64,000 nt of DNA from Nocardioides sediminis (lineage in GTDB: Bacteria; Actinomycetota; Actinomycetes; Propionibacteriales; Nocardioidaceae), in the NCBI RefSeq assembly GCF_003047295.1, contig NZ_PZYZ01000001.1, positions 434,001 through 498,000 of the forward strand, written 5' to 3'. Made by a program: the position numbers and the translations under genes. Of the stretch, positions 25,987 through 34,831 are shown one piece after another (position 1 is the first letter of the stretch; every line of letters begins with the position of its first letter). The notes under the pieces were generated by a model. That model made no database searches. It saw nothing but the letters and a program-made list of their open reading frames with translations, and was not told the origin of the DNA.

Positions 25987-27102
25987 TCAACCCTGCGCGG
26001 CCTCGGCGGGCCCTCCGGGGATCCGCAGGCGCAGCGGCCGGCCCAGGATCGGGTTGGCCTCCGCGACCACGTCCATCGAGTCGATGATGTTGCGCAGGTT
26101 GATGATGAGCGCCCCGTAGATCGGCCACTCGGACGAGCGCTCGGTCGTGCGCAGGTCCTCGGTGAACGCCTCGAGGCGCGTGCGCACCTCGCGCAGCGCA
26201 GCCGCGTCGGCGGCGCTCGCGGCCCGCCCGGTGTCCCCGAGCATCTCGATCCACGGGTCGGCGAAGGCCTCGCCCCACCGCTCGCGGTGGGCCTGCTGGC
26301 CCCCGAGCGTGCGGGCGAGGCTGCGGATCTCCGCGAGCGACTGCTCCATGCGACGGAGCAGCCCGTGCCACTGCTGGGGGTCCCTCATCTGGCGGGCTGG
26401 GCGGCGGGGGTTCAGCCGGGCGCTCTCCTGCGCCTGGCGGACCAGGGCCCACGCGCGGTCGAGGTCACGTTCCAGGGCGCGGGTGCGCTCGATCCAGCCG
26501 GTCACGTCCTCCTCCTGGCAGCCGTCCCCGAGGCCGCCGGCCATGTCGGTCAGCAGGTCGCCGATCGCCTCGTCGATGTGGTCCATCGCCGAGGCTGCCG
26601 TGCTGCGGCGCAGGGGCGGCCAGACGACCACGTTGACAGCGAGCCCGACGACGACGCCGATGGCGGTGTCGAGCAGGCGGGAGATGAGCATGACGTCGCT
26701 CTCGTAGCCGGTGGTCAGCACGACGAGGCCGGTGGTGGCGATGGTGGTCGCCTCCGCGCCCAGCCACGGCACCGCGCCGAGCACCAGTGCCACGACCAGC
26801 AGCACCGCGACCGAGGCGTTGGTGAGGCCGAAGAGCTCACCGACCAGGGCGGCGAGCAGGACGGCGACGACGGTGGCCGCCACCTGCTGCGTGCCCTTGG
26901 AGAACGTCCGGTAGACGGTCGCGTGGACGACCAGCAACGCGGCCCACGGAGCGAGGAAGGGTTGCGGCAGCTCGAACACGCTGGCGGCCAGCACCCAGGC
27001 GATCACGGCCGCGAGCACCGTCTTGACGAGCTGGAGGACGTCGTTCCACCAGACCTGGTCTCCCAGCCGTCTGTTGATCTTCTCCCTCAAGGTCTCCCTC
27101 AT
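25987..27102 (-). CDS. FUSC family / aromatic-acid-exporter-like membrane protein
   Basis: A 371-residue protein. About six membrane helices occupy residues 20-160 (LVKTVLAAVIAWVLAASVFE, then VAATVVAVLLAALVGELFG), followed by a long cytoplasmic helical domain to the end. This half-size FUSC/DUF939 arrangement is typical of actinobacterial members. Relatives include hydroxybenzoate efflux pumps, which would suit an aromatic-degrading cell, but no substrate evidence exists. The ATG at 27102 is 7 nt after TAGGGT; upstream in-frame starts would translate the hairpin repeats and are not credible. Confidence 0.82.
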   Translation of the reverse strand: MRETLREKINRRLGDQVWWNDVLQLVKTVLAAVIAWVLAASVFELPQPFLAPWAALLVVHATVYRTFSKGTQQVAATVVAVLLAALVGELFGLTNASVAVLLVVALVLGAVPWLGAEATTIATTGLVVLTTGYESDVMLISRLLDTAIGVVVGLAVNVVVWPPLRRSTAASAMDHIDEAIGDLLTDMAGGLGDGCQEEDVTGWIERTRALERDLDRAWALVRQAQESARLNPRRPARQMRDPQQWHGLLRRMEQSLAEIRSLARTLGGQQAHRERWGEAFADPWIEMLGDTGRAASAADAAALREVRTRLEAFTEDLRTTERSSEWPIYGALIINLRNIIDSMDVVAEANPILGRPLRLRIPGGPAEAAQG

Positions 27103-27156
27103 CCTCGCGACCCTACGGACAGGACCGTGCCCCGGGCGCATCCGCGTCAGGGGGGA

Positions 27157-27239
27157 GGGTGGGGGAACGCTCGGGGGGATGCGTTCCCCCACCCGGGGGG
27201 AGGGTGGCAGGACGCTCGGGGGAGTGCGTCCCGCCACCC
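27157..27239. repeat. two tandem hairpin elements with compensating stem changes
   Basis: Two 45-bp units each form a long hairpin. Unit one has a 14-bp perfect stem (27157-27170 with 27181-27194). Unit two has the equivalent stem (27202-27215 with 27226-27239) with one mismatch. Arms differ between units at three positions, and two of those changes are matched on the opposite arm. Both loops are 10 nt, G-rich and nearly identical. The pair fills the gap between the FUSC gene and a small Cys-rich gene. It could terminate the cst-side transcript or be a palindromic repeat element. Confidence 0.75.
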
Positions 27240-27249
27240 GGTCAGGGGG

Positions 27250-27417
27250 TCAGCGGCCGAAGATCTTCGACAGGAAGCCGCCGGACTCGCGCTCGGCCCG
27301 GGGGTGGCCCTGGCAGCGGTCGTCGCGCGCGACGCCGGCCATCACCTGGTCGACGTGCTGGCCGCAGCCGGCCCAGGTGGTCTTGCCGCAGGTCTTGCAT
27401 CGGACTGCTCGGCACAT
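27250..27417 (-). CDS. 55-residue cysteine-rich zinc-ribbon-like protein
   Basis: A short protein with cysteines at 2, 7, 10, 18 and 35 and histidines at 21 and 38. The spacing CxxC (RCKTCGK), CGQH and CQGH suggests a zinc-binding site. It opens MCRAVRCKTCGKTTWAGCG and ends with a basic SKIFGR tail. Similar tiny proteins occur in many actinobacteria; no function is known to me. It is the last gene before the twin hairpins and follows the cstB-like gene in the same direction by 44 bp, so it is probably part of that transcript. Confidence 0.7.
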   Translation of the reverse strand: MCRAVRCKTCGKTTWAGCGQHVDQVMAGVARDDRCQGHPRAERESGGFLSKIFGR

Positions 27418-27461
27418 GGTGTGCTCCGTTTCTGTGCGTGCGTGGGGTCAGGGCGACGGGG

Positions 27462-28841
27462 TCAGGCCTCGGGGCCCACCAGGTGGAGGCCGACCTGCCC
27501 GGCGTTGTCGAACGAGTCGTCGATGGCGACGAGCGAGCGGCCGGCGGCGGACAGGAACGACGCCGCGACCGACGCGCGGTAGCCACCGGCGCAGTGCACC
27601 CACACCTCGCCCGCGGGCACCTCGTCGAGGCGGCGGGGGAGCTCGTGGATGGGCACGTTGACCGCCCCCGCGATGCGGGCCGCGTCGTACTCGTCGGTGC
27701 GGCGCACGTCCAGCACGACCACCTCGCGGTGGTGCCGCACGTCTGCGAGGTCGGCGAAGGTGGCCGTCGGGAAGGACGCCAGCTCGCGGTCGGTCCAGTC
27801 CTCCGGGCCACCCGTGGCGTGCGCTGCCGGCCGGTCGATGCCGATGCGCACGAGCTCACGCTGCGCCTCGGCCACGTCCTCGGCGGTCTCGCCGAGGAGC
27901 GTGATCGGGGTGCCCCAGGAGACGAGCCAGCCGAGGTACGTCGCGAAGCCGCCGTCGAGCCCGAAGTTGAGCGTGCCCGGCGCGTGGCCGGCCGCGAAAG
28001 CGGTGCGGTTGCGCAGGTCGACGACCCACTCGCCGGTCTCGATGCGCCGGCGAAGCTCGGCGGCGTCGGCCACGGACGGCGGGGACAGGTCGGGCTCGGA
28101 CGGACCGCCGGCATTGGCAGGCCCCATGTGGGCGTAGTACGCCGGGTAGGCCCCCAGGCCGTCGAGCAGCTCGCGGACGTAGGTCTCCTCGTCCTGCGTG
28201 AGCACCGGGTTGGACCGCTTCTCCTGCCCGATCGTCGACTCCGTCGCCTCGGACTGGGTCGCGGAGCAGAAGGAGCCGAAGCCGTGGGTCGGGAAGACCT
28301 CGGCCTCGTCGGGGAGCAGCTCGGCGAGCCGGTGCGCGGACGCGTGCTGGTGGCGCACCAGGGCGTCCGTGTGCTCGGGACCGAGCAGGTCCGGGCGCCC
28401 GGTGGCGCCGTACAGCAGGGAGCCGCCGGAGAAGACCGCCACGTGCTCGTCGCCGTCGGGGCCTCGGTCGGTCAGGGCGTAGGAGAGGTGGGTGAACGTG
28501 TGGCCGGGGGTGGCCAGCGCGGTGACGCGCATCCGTCCACCCACCTCGACGACCTGTCCGTCCGCCAGGGGAGTGCGGGTGAAGGACACGTCGTCCTCGC
28601 CATTGACGAGGTACTGGGCACCGGTGCGCTGCGCGAGGGCGAGGCCGCCGGTGACGTAGTCGTTGTGGATGTGGGTCTCGAAGACGTGGGTGAGCCGCAC
28701 GCCGTGCTCCTCGAGCAGGTCGAGGACGCGGTCGATGTCGCGCTGCGGGTCGACGACGAACGCGACCTCGCCGTCGTGCACGAGGTAGCTGCGGTCGCCG
28801 AGGGTCGGGGTCTCGATCGGGATGACGTCGAGGTCGGACAT
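27462..28841 (-). CDS. cstB: CstB-like persulfide dioxygenase-rhodanese fusion
   Basis: A 459-residue protein with three domains. Residues 1-250 are a metallo-beta-lactamase-fold persulfide dioxygenase (H57, H59 and D61 in THIHNDYVTGG; H114 in TPGHTFTH). Residues 265-355 form a rhodanese-like domain without its cysteine. Residues 370-459 are an active-type rhodanese with C417 in VWVHCAGGYRA. This is the architecture and length of staphylococcal CstB, which turns low-molecular-weight persulfides into thiosulfate. The ATG overlaps the stop of the upstream rhodanese gene by one base. Expression is probably under the CstR-like repressor encoded at 30089-30352. Confidence 0.88.
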   Translation of the reverse strand: MSDLDVIPIETPTLGDRSYLVHDGEVAFVVDPQRDIDRVLDLLEEHGVRLTHVFETHIHNDYVTGGLALAQRTGAQYLVNGEDDVSFTRTPLADGQVVEVGGRMRVTALATPGHTFTHLSYALTDRGPDGDEHVAVFSGGSLLYGATGRPDLLGPEHTDALVRHQHASAHRLAELLPDEAEVFPTHGFGSFCSATQSEATESTIGQEKRSNPVLTQDEETYVRELLDGLGAYPAYYAHMGPANAGGPSEPDLSPPSVADAAELRRRIETGEWVVDLRNRTAFAAGHAPGTLNFGLDGGFATYLGWLVSWGTPITLLGETAEDVAEAQRELVRIGIDRPAAHATGGPEDWTDRELASFPTATFADLADVRHHREVVVLDVRRTDEYDAARIAGAVNVPIHELPRRLDEVPAGEVWVHCAGGYRASVAASFLSAAGRSLVAIDDSFDNAGQVGLHLVGPEA

Positions 28842-29158
28842 CAGAGACCCACCCCCACGGCGCGGCCGGAATCGACCCAGGCACGCGTGCCTCCTGCGAC
28901 CGACGCGGCGTCGAAGCCGGCGGCGACGAGCAGGTCGGTCATGGCCTTCGAGCGGTTGCCCGAGGCGCAGATGACGTGGACGCGGGCCGACCGGTCGATC
29001 TCGTCGAGGCGCGACGCCAGCTGGCCCATGGGCACGAGGACGGCGCCCGGCACGTGGGCCTGGGCGAACTCCGCGCGCTCGCGGACGTCGATGGTCACGC
29101 CGTGCTCGCGCTCGGCGGCGTACTCCTCGAGCGAGATCTCGGGGGTGTGGTGCGACAT
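28841..29158 (-). CDS. single-domain rhodanese sulfurtransferase
   Basis: A 105-residue rhodanese. The active cysteine lies in VHVICASGNRS, a six-residue CASGNR loop typical of sulfurtransferases acting on sulfane sulfur. It opens HHTPEISLEEYAAERE and carries the VTIDVRERAEFAQAHVPGA motif. It is first in the leftward rhodanese-cstB operon, followed by cstB with a TGATG overlap. Its start faces the thioredoxin gene across a 146-bp divergent control region with two palindromes. Confidence 0.9.
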   Translation of the reverse strand: MSHHTPEISLEEYAAEREHGVTIDVRERAEFAQAHVPGAVLVPMGQLASRLDEIDRSARVHVICASGNRSKAMTDLLVAAGFDAASVAGGTRAWVDSGRAVGVGL

Positions 29159-29198
29159 GCGATTCCTTTCCGTGGTGGGTTCCCTCGGCGGTTGAGGA

Positions 29199-29214
29199 AT
29201 ACCCTAGGGGGTAT
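29199..29214. promoter_or_regulatory. CsoR/CstR-type operator, left palindrome
   Basis: ATACCC-N4-GGGTAT, an AT-ended C-tract/G-tract palindrome of the kind bound by CsoR-family repressors. It overlaps a possible rightward promoter: TTGAGG at 29192-29197 and TATACG at 29214-29219, 16 nt apart. It lies 41 bp before the rhodanese ATG on the left. Confidence 0.6.
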
Positions 29215-29232
29215 ATACGCTGAATGCAAAAG

Positions 29233-29244
29233 ACCCCCGGGGGT
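29233..29244. promoter_or_regulatory. CsoR/CstR-type operator, right palindrome
   Basis: A perfect 12-bp palindrome ACCCCCGGGGGT followed by ATT, similar in core to the left site. The two centres are about 32 bp apart, roughly three helical turns. Together they would let one repressor silence both divergent operons. Confidence 0.55.
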
Positions 29245-29304
29245 ATTCCGCGGCACGTCGCCGCAACCCCCGGTACCCACCGAAGGAACATGAAGGAGCA
29301 GCTG

Positions 29305-29688
29305 ATGACCACCCTGACCCTGGGCGCCGACAACTTCGAGACCACCGTGGCGGAGAACGAGATCGTGCTCGTCGACTTCTGGGCCTCGTGGTGCGGGCCC
29401 TGCCGCCAGTTCGCCCCCGTCTACGAGCGGGCCAGCGAGACCCACCCCGACATCGTGTTCGGCAAGGTCGACACCGAGGCCGAGCCCGCGCTCTCCGCGG
29501 CGGCCCGGATCTCCTCGATCCCGACCCTGATGGCCTTCAAGGACGGCGTGCTGGTCTTCTCGCAGGCCGGCGCCCTGCCCGCCACTAGTCTGGAACAGCT
29601 GGTGACGGCCGTCCGCGAGCTCGACGTGGACCTCGAGATGCAGAAGGCCCGCGCCACCGATGCCGCCGCCGAGGAGAGGAGCGCCTGA
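29305..29688 (+). CDS. thioredoxin
   Basis: A 127-residue thioredoxin with active site C30-G-P-C33 (FWASWCGPCRQFAP), the cis-proline in SIPTLMAFK, and a charged C-terminal tail longer than usual by about 15 residues. It probably reduces persulfidated proteins in this sulfur-response cluster. The ATG at 29305 has AAGGAG 6 nt upstream; an ATG at 29290 also has a ribosome site and would add five residues. It is first in the operon trx-DUF302-cstR and divergent from the rhodanese gene. Confidence 0.88.
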   Translation: MTTLTLGADNFETTVAENEIVLVDFWASWCGPCRQFAPVYERASETHPDIVFGKVDTEAEPALSAAARISSIPTLMAFKDGVLVFSQAGALPATSLEQLVTAVRELDVDLEMQKARATDAAAEERSA

Positions 29689-30089
29689 TGGGCAGCTACA
29701 CGATGTCCACCACGATCACCCGTCCGTACGCCGAGGTGCTGGACGCCACGCGGGCCGCGCTGGGCGACCAGGGCTTCGGGATCCTCTCCGAGATCGACCT
29801 CGCCGCCACGATGAAGGCCAAGCTCGACGTCGACCTCCCGCCCCAGGTCATCCTGGGCGCCTGCCGCCCCCCGCTGGCCTACGAGGCCATCCAGGTCGAC
29901 CCCTCGATCGCCGCCGTGCTGCCGTGCAACGTGGTGGTCCGTTCGGTGGAGGAGGGGACCACGGTCGTCGAGGCCTTCGACCCGGACGCGATGATGGGCC
30001 TGGCCGACGACCGTGCCCTCGATTCCGTCGCCGCCGACGCCAAGCAACGCCTGACCGCGGCCCTGGCCGCCCTGTCCGAGGAGGACTGA
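29688..30089 (+). CDS. DUF302 domain protein
   Basis: A 133-residue protein matching DUF302 (TRPYAEVLDATRAALGDQGFGIL, split by the family's ILGACRPPLAYEAIQ and LPCNVVVR). DUF302 proteins are often found with thiosulfate and sulfide oxidation genes; their biochemical role is unclear. The ATG overlaps the thioredoxin stop by one base, and its own stop overlaps the cstR start in the same way. Two cysteines (GACRPP and LPCNV) are typical of the family. Confidence 0.86.
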   Translation: MGSYTMSTTITRPYAEVLDATRAALGDQGFGILSEIDLAATMKAKLDVDLPPQVILGACRPPLAYEAIQVDPSIAAVLPCNVVVRSVEEGTTVVEAFDPDAMMGLADDRALDSVAADAKQRLTAALAALSEED

Positions 30090-30352
30090 TGGAGCTCGAC
30101 GCCACCGAGATGACCCCGGTCATCAACCGCATCAAGCGCGCCCAGGGCCAGCTGGCGGGCGTGCTGCGCCTGCTCGAGGAGGGGCGCGACTGCGAGGACG
30201 TCGTCACCCAGCTCGCCGCGGTCTCCAAGGCGCTCGACCGCGCCGGGTTCGCGATCGTGGCCAGTGGTTTGCAGCAGTGCCTCACCGCCGGCGACGGCGT
30301 CGACAGCGTGGACGTGAAGAAGATGGAGAAGCTCTTCCTCTCGCTGGCGTGA
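30089..30352 (+). CDS. cstR: CsoR-family repressor, CstR-like persulfide sensor
   Basis: An 87-residue all-helical repressor (NRIKRAQGQLAGVLRLLEEG opening). It has two cysteines, C35 and C64, in the CsoR ligand positions. The copper-binding His four residues before C64 is Gly60. The C-x-C pair without His is the CstR pattern, in which the cysteines react with persulfides instead of binding Cu(I). It ends the trx-DUF302-cstR operon and probably binds the palindromes at 29199 and 29233, controlling itself and the divergent rhodanese-cstB genes. Confidence 0.85.
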   Translation: MELDATEMTPVINRIKRAQGQLAGVLRLLEEGRDCEDVVTQLAAVSKALDRAGFAIVASGLQQCLTAGDGVDSVDVKKMEKLFLSLA

Positions 30353-30378
30353 TTCGTCCCGCCTGACAGGCTGGGGGC

Positions 30379-32388
30379 ATGGCCAACCGTCTCGCCGCCG
30401 CCACGTCGCCGTACCTCCTCCAGCACGCCGACAACCCGGTCGACTGGTGGGAGTGGGGGCCCGAGGCGTTCGCCGAGGCCCGACGCCGCGACGTGCCGGT
30501 GCTGCTGAGCGTCGGGTACGCCGCGTGCCACTGGTGCCACGTGATGGCCCACGAGTCGTTCGAGGACGAGGCGACGGCGGCCTACCTCAACGAGCACTAC
30601 GTCAGCATCAAGGTCGACCGCGAGGAGCGTCCGGACGTCGACGCGGTCTACATGCAGGCGACCACCGCGATGACCGGCCACGGCGGCTGGCCGATGACCT
30701 GCGTGCTCGACCACGAGGGCAGCCCGTTCTTCGCCGGCACCTACTTCCCCGAGACCCCGCGCCACGGCCAGCCGTCCTTCACCCAGGTGCTCCAGGGGCT
30801 CGCCGAGGCCTGGCGGGAGCGGGGTGAGGACGTACGCCGCGTGGCCGACAACCTGCGCGAGCACCTCAACGCGTCCGCCGCCCTCACCGCGGCGCCGATC
30901 ACCGCCGACGCGGTCGAGCAGGCCGTCGGTGTGCTGGCCGGCGAGTTCGACCCGATGGCGGGCGGCTTCGGCGGCGCCCCGAAGTTCCCGCCCTCGATGG
31001 TGCTGGAGCTCCTGCGCCGCTTCGCCGCCCGCCCGGCCGCGGAGGGCTCGCCGATGGCCGAGCGGGTGAAGGAGGCGCGCCACATGCTCGGCCGCACCGT
31101 GCAGGCGATGGCCGGGGGCGGGATGTACGACCAGCTCGGCGGCGGCTTCGCCCGCTACTCCGTCGACCGGGGGTGGGTGGTGCCCCACTTCGAGAAGATG
31201 CTCTACGACAACGGCCTGCTGCTCGCGCTCCACGCCCGGCTCGGCACCGGGCTCGGGGACCGGGTGGCGCGGGAGACCGCCGAGTTCCTGCTCCGCGAGC
31301 TGCGCACGCCCGAGGGTGGCTTCGCCAGCGCCCTGGACGCCGACAGCGAGGGTGCCGAGGGCACCTTCTACGTCTGGACCCCCGAGCAGCTGACGGAGGT
31401 CCTGGGACCGGACGACGGCGCGTGGGCGGCCGACCTGCTCGGCGTCACCCCCGCGGGCACCTTCGAGCACGGCACGTCCACGCTGCAGCTGCGCCACCCG
31501 CCCGGCGGGGAGGACCTCCAGCGGTGGGCGGACGTACGCCGTCGGCTCGTCGCCGCCCGCGAGGAGCGCGTGCGGCCCGCCCGCGACGACAAGGTGGTCG
31601 CCGCGTGGAACGGCCTGGCGATCAGCGGGCTGGTCGCGGCCTGGCAGCGACTGGGGGAGCAGGACTGGCTCGACGCGGCGGTGGCCGCCGGCCGGCTGCT
31701 GGTCGACGTGCACCTGGTGGACGCCGGCGAGGGCGGCGCCCGGCTCCGCCGCGTCTCGCGCGACGGCGCCGTGGGGACGCCCGCCGGTGTCCTCGAGGAC
31801 CTGGGCTGCGTGGCGACCGCGTTCGTCGACCTCGCCGCGGCGACCGCCGACGGAACCTGGCTCGACCACGCCCGGCTGCTCCTGGACGACGCGCTGGACC
31901 GGTTCCGCGCCGAGGACGGCGGCTTCCACGACACCGCGGTCGACGCCGAGGCGCTGGTCGCCCGGCCGCGCGACCCCTCCGACAATGCATCGCCCAGCGG
32001 GCTGTCGGCCACGGTCCACGCCCTCGTCGGGTTCGCCGCGCTGACGGGCGAGGAGGCCTACCGGGACGCGGCCGAGGAAGCGCTGGCGACGGTCGCCACG
32101 CTGGCCGAGAAGGCCCCCCGCTTCGCCGGGTGGTCGCTGGCGGCCGCCGAGGCGATGCTGGACGGACCCCGCGAGATCGCGGTCGTCGGTCGGCCGGGGG
32201 AGGAACGCGACGCCCTGGCCCGGGCGGCGCTCGCCCTGCCCGGCGCCGTGGTGGTCGTGGCCGCGCCCGGTGAGTCGGCGATCCCGCTGATGCAGGCGCG
32301 CGACGAGGTCGGCGGCCGCCCCGCGGCGTACGTCTGCCGGCACCACGTCTGCGCCGCCCCGACCACGAACCCTGCCGACCTCACGTAG
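30379..32388 (+). CDS. DUF255 thioredoxin-domain protein (YyaL/SSP411 family)
   Basis: A 669-residue protein. The N-terminal thioredoxin-like domain (about 1-170) has CHWC in [18 protein letters not shown]. It is followed by an (alpha/alpha)6-type helical domain resembling N-acylglucosamine 2-epimerase folds up to about 600. [10 protein letters not shown] and [11 protein letters not shown] are family landmarks. Function is not established. It is the Rv1084 equivalent in the conserved order, separated here from the mca pair by a 25-kb accessory block. The ATG is 6 nt after CAGGCT, a near-consensus leaderless signal. Confidence 0.88.
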   Translation: MANRLAAATSPYLLQHADNPVDWWEWGPEAFAEARRRDVPVLLSVGYAACHWCHVMAHESFEDEATAAYLNEHYVSIKVDREERPDVDAVYMQATTAMTGHGGWPMTCVLDHEGSPFFAGTYFPETPRHGQPSFTQVLQGLAEAWRERGEDVRRVADNLREHLNASAALTAAPITADAVEQAVGVLAGEFDPMAGGFGGAPKFPPSMVLELLRRFAARPAAEGSPMAERVKEARHMLGRTVQAMAGGGMYDQLGGGFARYSVDRGWVVPHFEKMLYDNGLLLALHARLGTGLGDRVARETAEFLLRELRTPEGGFASALDADSEGAEGTFYVWTPEQLTEVLGPDDGAWAADLLGVTPAGTFEHGTSTLQLRHPPGGEDLQRWADVRRRLVAAREERVRPARDDKVVAAWNGLAISGLVAAWQRLGEQDWLDAAVAAGRLLVDVHLVDAGEGGARLRRVSRDGAVGTPAGVLEDLGCVATAFVDLAAATADGTWLDHARLLLDDALDRFRAEDGGFHDTAVDAEALVARPRDPSDNASPSGLSATVHALVGFAALTGEEAYRDAAEEALATVATLAEKAPRFAGWSLAAAEAMLDGPREIAVVGRPGEERDALARAALALPGAVVVVAAPGESAIPLMQARDEVGGRPAAYVCRHHVCAAPTTNPADLT

Positions 32389-32497
32389 ACACGCGGACAG
32401 AACCCGGCCGGCAACCCCGTCGGCACGGCGCGAGATGCACCACGAGCGGCGGTTGTGTCCGCGTGCCGGCGTCGGTGGCCGGTGCCACAGTGGGCCC

Positions 32498-33442
32498 ATG
32501 TCTCGGAGCCAGCCCGTCACCACCACCGGCGCGCAGGTGCGCCCGCAGCCGCGTCGCTTCTACGACGGCGGCGTGCTGCCCGTCGGCGACCGCATCGGCC
32601 TGCCTCCCGACCGCGCCCACGACCCGCGGATCGTGCTGGAGCGGCACCTCGAGTCGGGGCTGGAGGTCTTCAGCCTCGAGCGGCGGATCGCCTACGACGA
32701 CCGTCATCTCGGCGAGATCCTCGTGCCGGCGAGCACTGACTTCCGCACCGACCTGACGTCGACGCCGGCGCTGTTCACCTGGCTGGTGCCCAAGACCGGC
32801 GCCCACCTGCCGGCCGCGCTTGTCCACGACGCCCTGGTCGCGGGCGGCGGGGAGCCGTCCTACGACTCCACCGAGCGGCACACGATCGACCGGGTCGAGG
32901 CCGACCGGGTCTTCCGCGACGCGATGGCCGACACCGGCACCGGCGTCGTCCGGCGCTGGATCGTCTGGACCGCCGTGACGGCCGCGACCGTCCTGGTGCC
33001 GGGAGGCCTGCCCCGCTCGCCGTCGTGGTCGCCCGCGATGCGCTGGGCCCACCGCCTCGGGGTCGGAGCATCGATCGCGCTGGTCGTCTACCTCGGCTAC
33101 TCCGCCACCGCCGACCTGCTCGACCAGTCCTGGCCGTTCGCGTGGCGGGTGCCGTGGATGGACGAGCGCGCCTGGTGGTGGGAGCTCCTCGGCGGGCTTG
33201 CCGGCGCGGTGGCCGTCCCGCTGCTGCTCAGCGTGCTGTGGGGACGCTTCTGGAGGGCCGGTGTCATCGCGGGTGTCATGCTCGCCGTGCTGCTCCACGT
33301 CACCGTGGGGCTGGCCGTCATCCTGCTGGGCTACCAGGCCACGGAGCGACTCGCGGCGCGGTCGCCGCGGCTGGCCGTCGCAGTCGCTGCCACGGTCGCG
33401 GTCGCGGCGCTGTCCGTGTTCGCGTGGCTCATCCTCGGGTGA
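32498..33442 (+). CDS. DUF1353 domain membrane protein
   Basis: A 314-residue protein. Residues about 25-140 are a DUF1353 domain (FRTDLTSTPALFTWLVPKTG, HLPAALVHDALV). Four to five membrane helices follow (about 150-312). The soluble domain is best known from phage proteins, but the membrane fusion is a cellular form. Function unknown. The ATG at 32498 lies 6 nt after CACAGT; longer in-frame starts lack support. The gene converges with the next one and overlaps it by 14 bp. Confidence 0.78.
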   Translation: MSRSQPVTTTGAQVRPQPRRFYDGGVLPVGDRIGLPPDRAHDPRIVLERHLESGLEVFSLERRIAYDDRHLGEILVPASTDFRTDLTSTPALFTWLVPKTGAHLPAALVHDALVAGGGEPSYDSTERHTIDRVEADRVFRDAMADTGTGVVRRWIVWTAVTAATVLVPGGLPRSPSWSPAMRWAHRLGVGASIALVVYLGYSATADLLDQSWPFAWRVPWMDERAWWWELLGGLAGAVAVPLLLSVLWGRFWRAGVIAGVMLAVLLHVTVGLAVILLGYQATERLAARSPRLAVAVAATVAVAALSVFAWLILG

Positions 33443-33806
33443 GGCCGACCTCGGCGAGCCAGCGGGCGGCGAAGGTGCCGCGCGGCAGGTCCTGCGTCAG
33501 CAGGTCCACGCCGGTGTGGAAGGCGACCACGAGCAGGCCGAGGGCGCCGGCCCCGACCACGAGGCCACGCACCCGCTGGGGGACCCACTCGCGGGCGGTG
33601 CGGGACGCGTGGTGCGCCCGGTGCCACCAGCCGGCCACCGACGCGGTGACCACGGCCGAGACGATGCTGGCGAAGACGGCGCCGAGCACGGTGCCCACCA
33701 GGCCCAGGCGGGAGCTCAGCACGGTGGCCGCGGCGGCCGCCACGGCGCCGGCGACCACCTGGGGGAGGGAGAGGTCGAGGGTGGGCTTCTGGTCGGGTTC
33801 GGTCAT
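33429..33806 (-). CDS. hypothetical membrane protein
   Basis: A 125-residue protein with helices at about 12-32, 35-60 and 82-102, and basic segments between (WWHRAHHASRTAREWVPQR). I do not recognise the family. The start MTEPDQK at 33806 was chosen for the clean hydrophilic N-terminus; longer frames upstream have no ribosome site. It overlaps the end of the convergent DUF1353 gene by 14 bp. Confidence 0.6.
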   Translation of the reverse strand: MTEPDQKPTLDLSLPQVVAGAVAAAAATVLSSRLGLVGTVLGAVFASIVSAVVTASVAGWWHRAHHASRTAREWVPQRVRGLVVGAGALGLLVVAFHTGVDLLTQDLPRGTFAARWLAEVGLTRG

Positions 33807-33916
33807 CGGCGTCACGGGGGTCGGGGACGGGCGTTCCCCCGTACGACGCCTGGAGCTGGCGCGGTGTTCCCCGACGTGAGCGGACTCACCCGCCTCCGCG
33901 AGGAGCGGGAGCGCGC

Positions 33917-34660
33917 TCAGCGCAGCGAGTAGGTCGCCACCGAGACGCCCACGTAGTGGGTCACGAACGCGAGGATCGTGAAGGTGTGGAACACCTCGTG
34001 GAAGCCGAACCAGCGCGGCCACGGGTTGGGGCGCTTGGTGCCGTAGACGACGCCGCCGATCGTGTAGAGCGCGCCGCCGACCGCGACCAGGACCATCACC
34101 GCGGTGCCGGTGCTCGCGCCGTACCGGTCCATGGCGCCGCTGATGAAGTCACCGAAGAAGAACACCGGGGCCCAGCCCAGCGCCATGTAGATCGGTGCGG
34201 AGAGCCAGCGGGGGGCGCCCTTCCAGAACACCTTCATCGCGACGCCGCCCAGGGCGCCGCCCCAGACGAGACCGAGCATCAACCACTGGTCGCGGCCCTC
34301 GAGCAGCAGCAGCCCGAACGGCGTGCAGGAACCCGCGATCAGCACGAAGATGTTGGAGTGGTCGAAGCGCCGGAGCACCGAGTGGGTGCCGGGGGACCAG
34401 GTGCCGCGGTGGTAGATCGCGGAGACGGTGAACAGGACCAGGGCGGAGGCGGTGAAGACCGCCGAGCCGACCCGGGTGAGGGTGTCGGGGGAGAGCACGA
34501 TCAGGACGATGCCGGCCGCGAGGGTCAGGGGAGTGGTAGCGAGGTGCAACCAGCCACGAAGGTGCGGCTTGGCTTCCGCGATCGCCTCGTGGATGGCCTC
34601 CGTCGCGCCGTCGACGCGCTCGTGGAGCCCGTCGAACCGGTGGCGGATGAGGTCGTTCAT
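33917..34660 (-). CDS. trhA: hemolysin III family (PAQR/TrhA) membrane protein
   Basis: A 247-residue seven-helix protein. Zinc-site histidines are visible in SAIYHRGTW and near the C-terminus in FHEVFHTFTILAFVTHY. Members influence membrane lipid homeostasis; haemolysis is a legacy name. The ATG at 34660 is 6 nt after TAGTTT, a strict leaderless -10. It is divergent from the prenyl synthase gene, the same pair as Rv1085c-Rv1086 in M. tuberculosis (from memory). Confidence 0.92.
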   Translation of the reverse strand: MNDLIRHRFDGLHERVDGATEAIHEAIAEAKPHLRGWLHLATTPLTLAAGIVLIVLSPDTLTRVGSAVFTASALVLFTVSAIYHRGTWSPGTHSVLRRFDHSNIFVLIAGSCTPFGLLLLEGRDQWLMLGLVWGGALGGVAMKVFWKGAPRWLSAPIYMALGWAPVFFFGDFISGAMDRYGASTGTAVMVLVAVGGALYTIGGVVYGTKRPNPWPRWFGFHEVFHTFTILAFVTHYVGVSVATYSLR

Positions 34661-34831
34661 GCCCCGAAACTACCCGGCCCGGGTGAACTAGTCACATGGA
34701 ACGCCTCGTGAGGGTGGCGTCCGGGAGGCCTCGGGCGACCGCGTCGTCGGGGTCGGGAGCTCCGTCCTGACCGTGGTCGCCACGGGTCGTCGTGCACGGA
34801 CGACACCCTGGGACGCGGTTACCATCAGGAG

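Noticed and set aside
32498..33442. Prophage gene (DUF1353)
   Set aside because: Although the domain is common in phages, here it is fused to membrane helices and no other phage genes are nearby.
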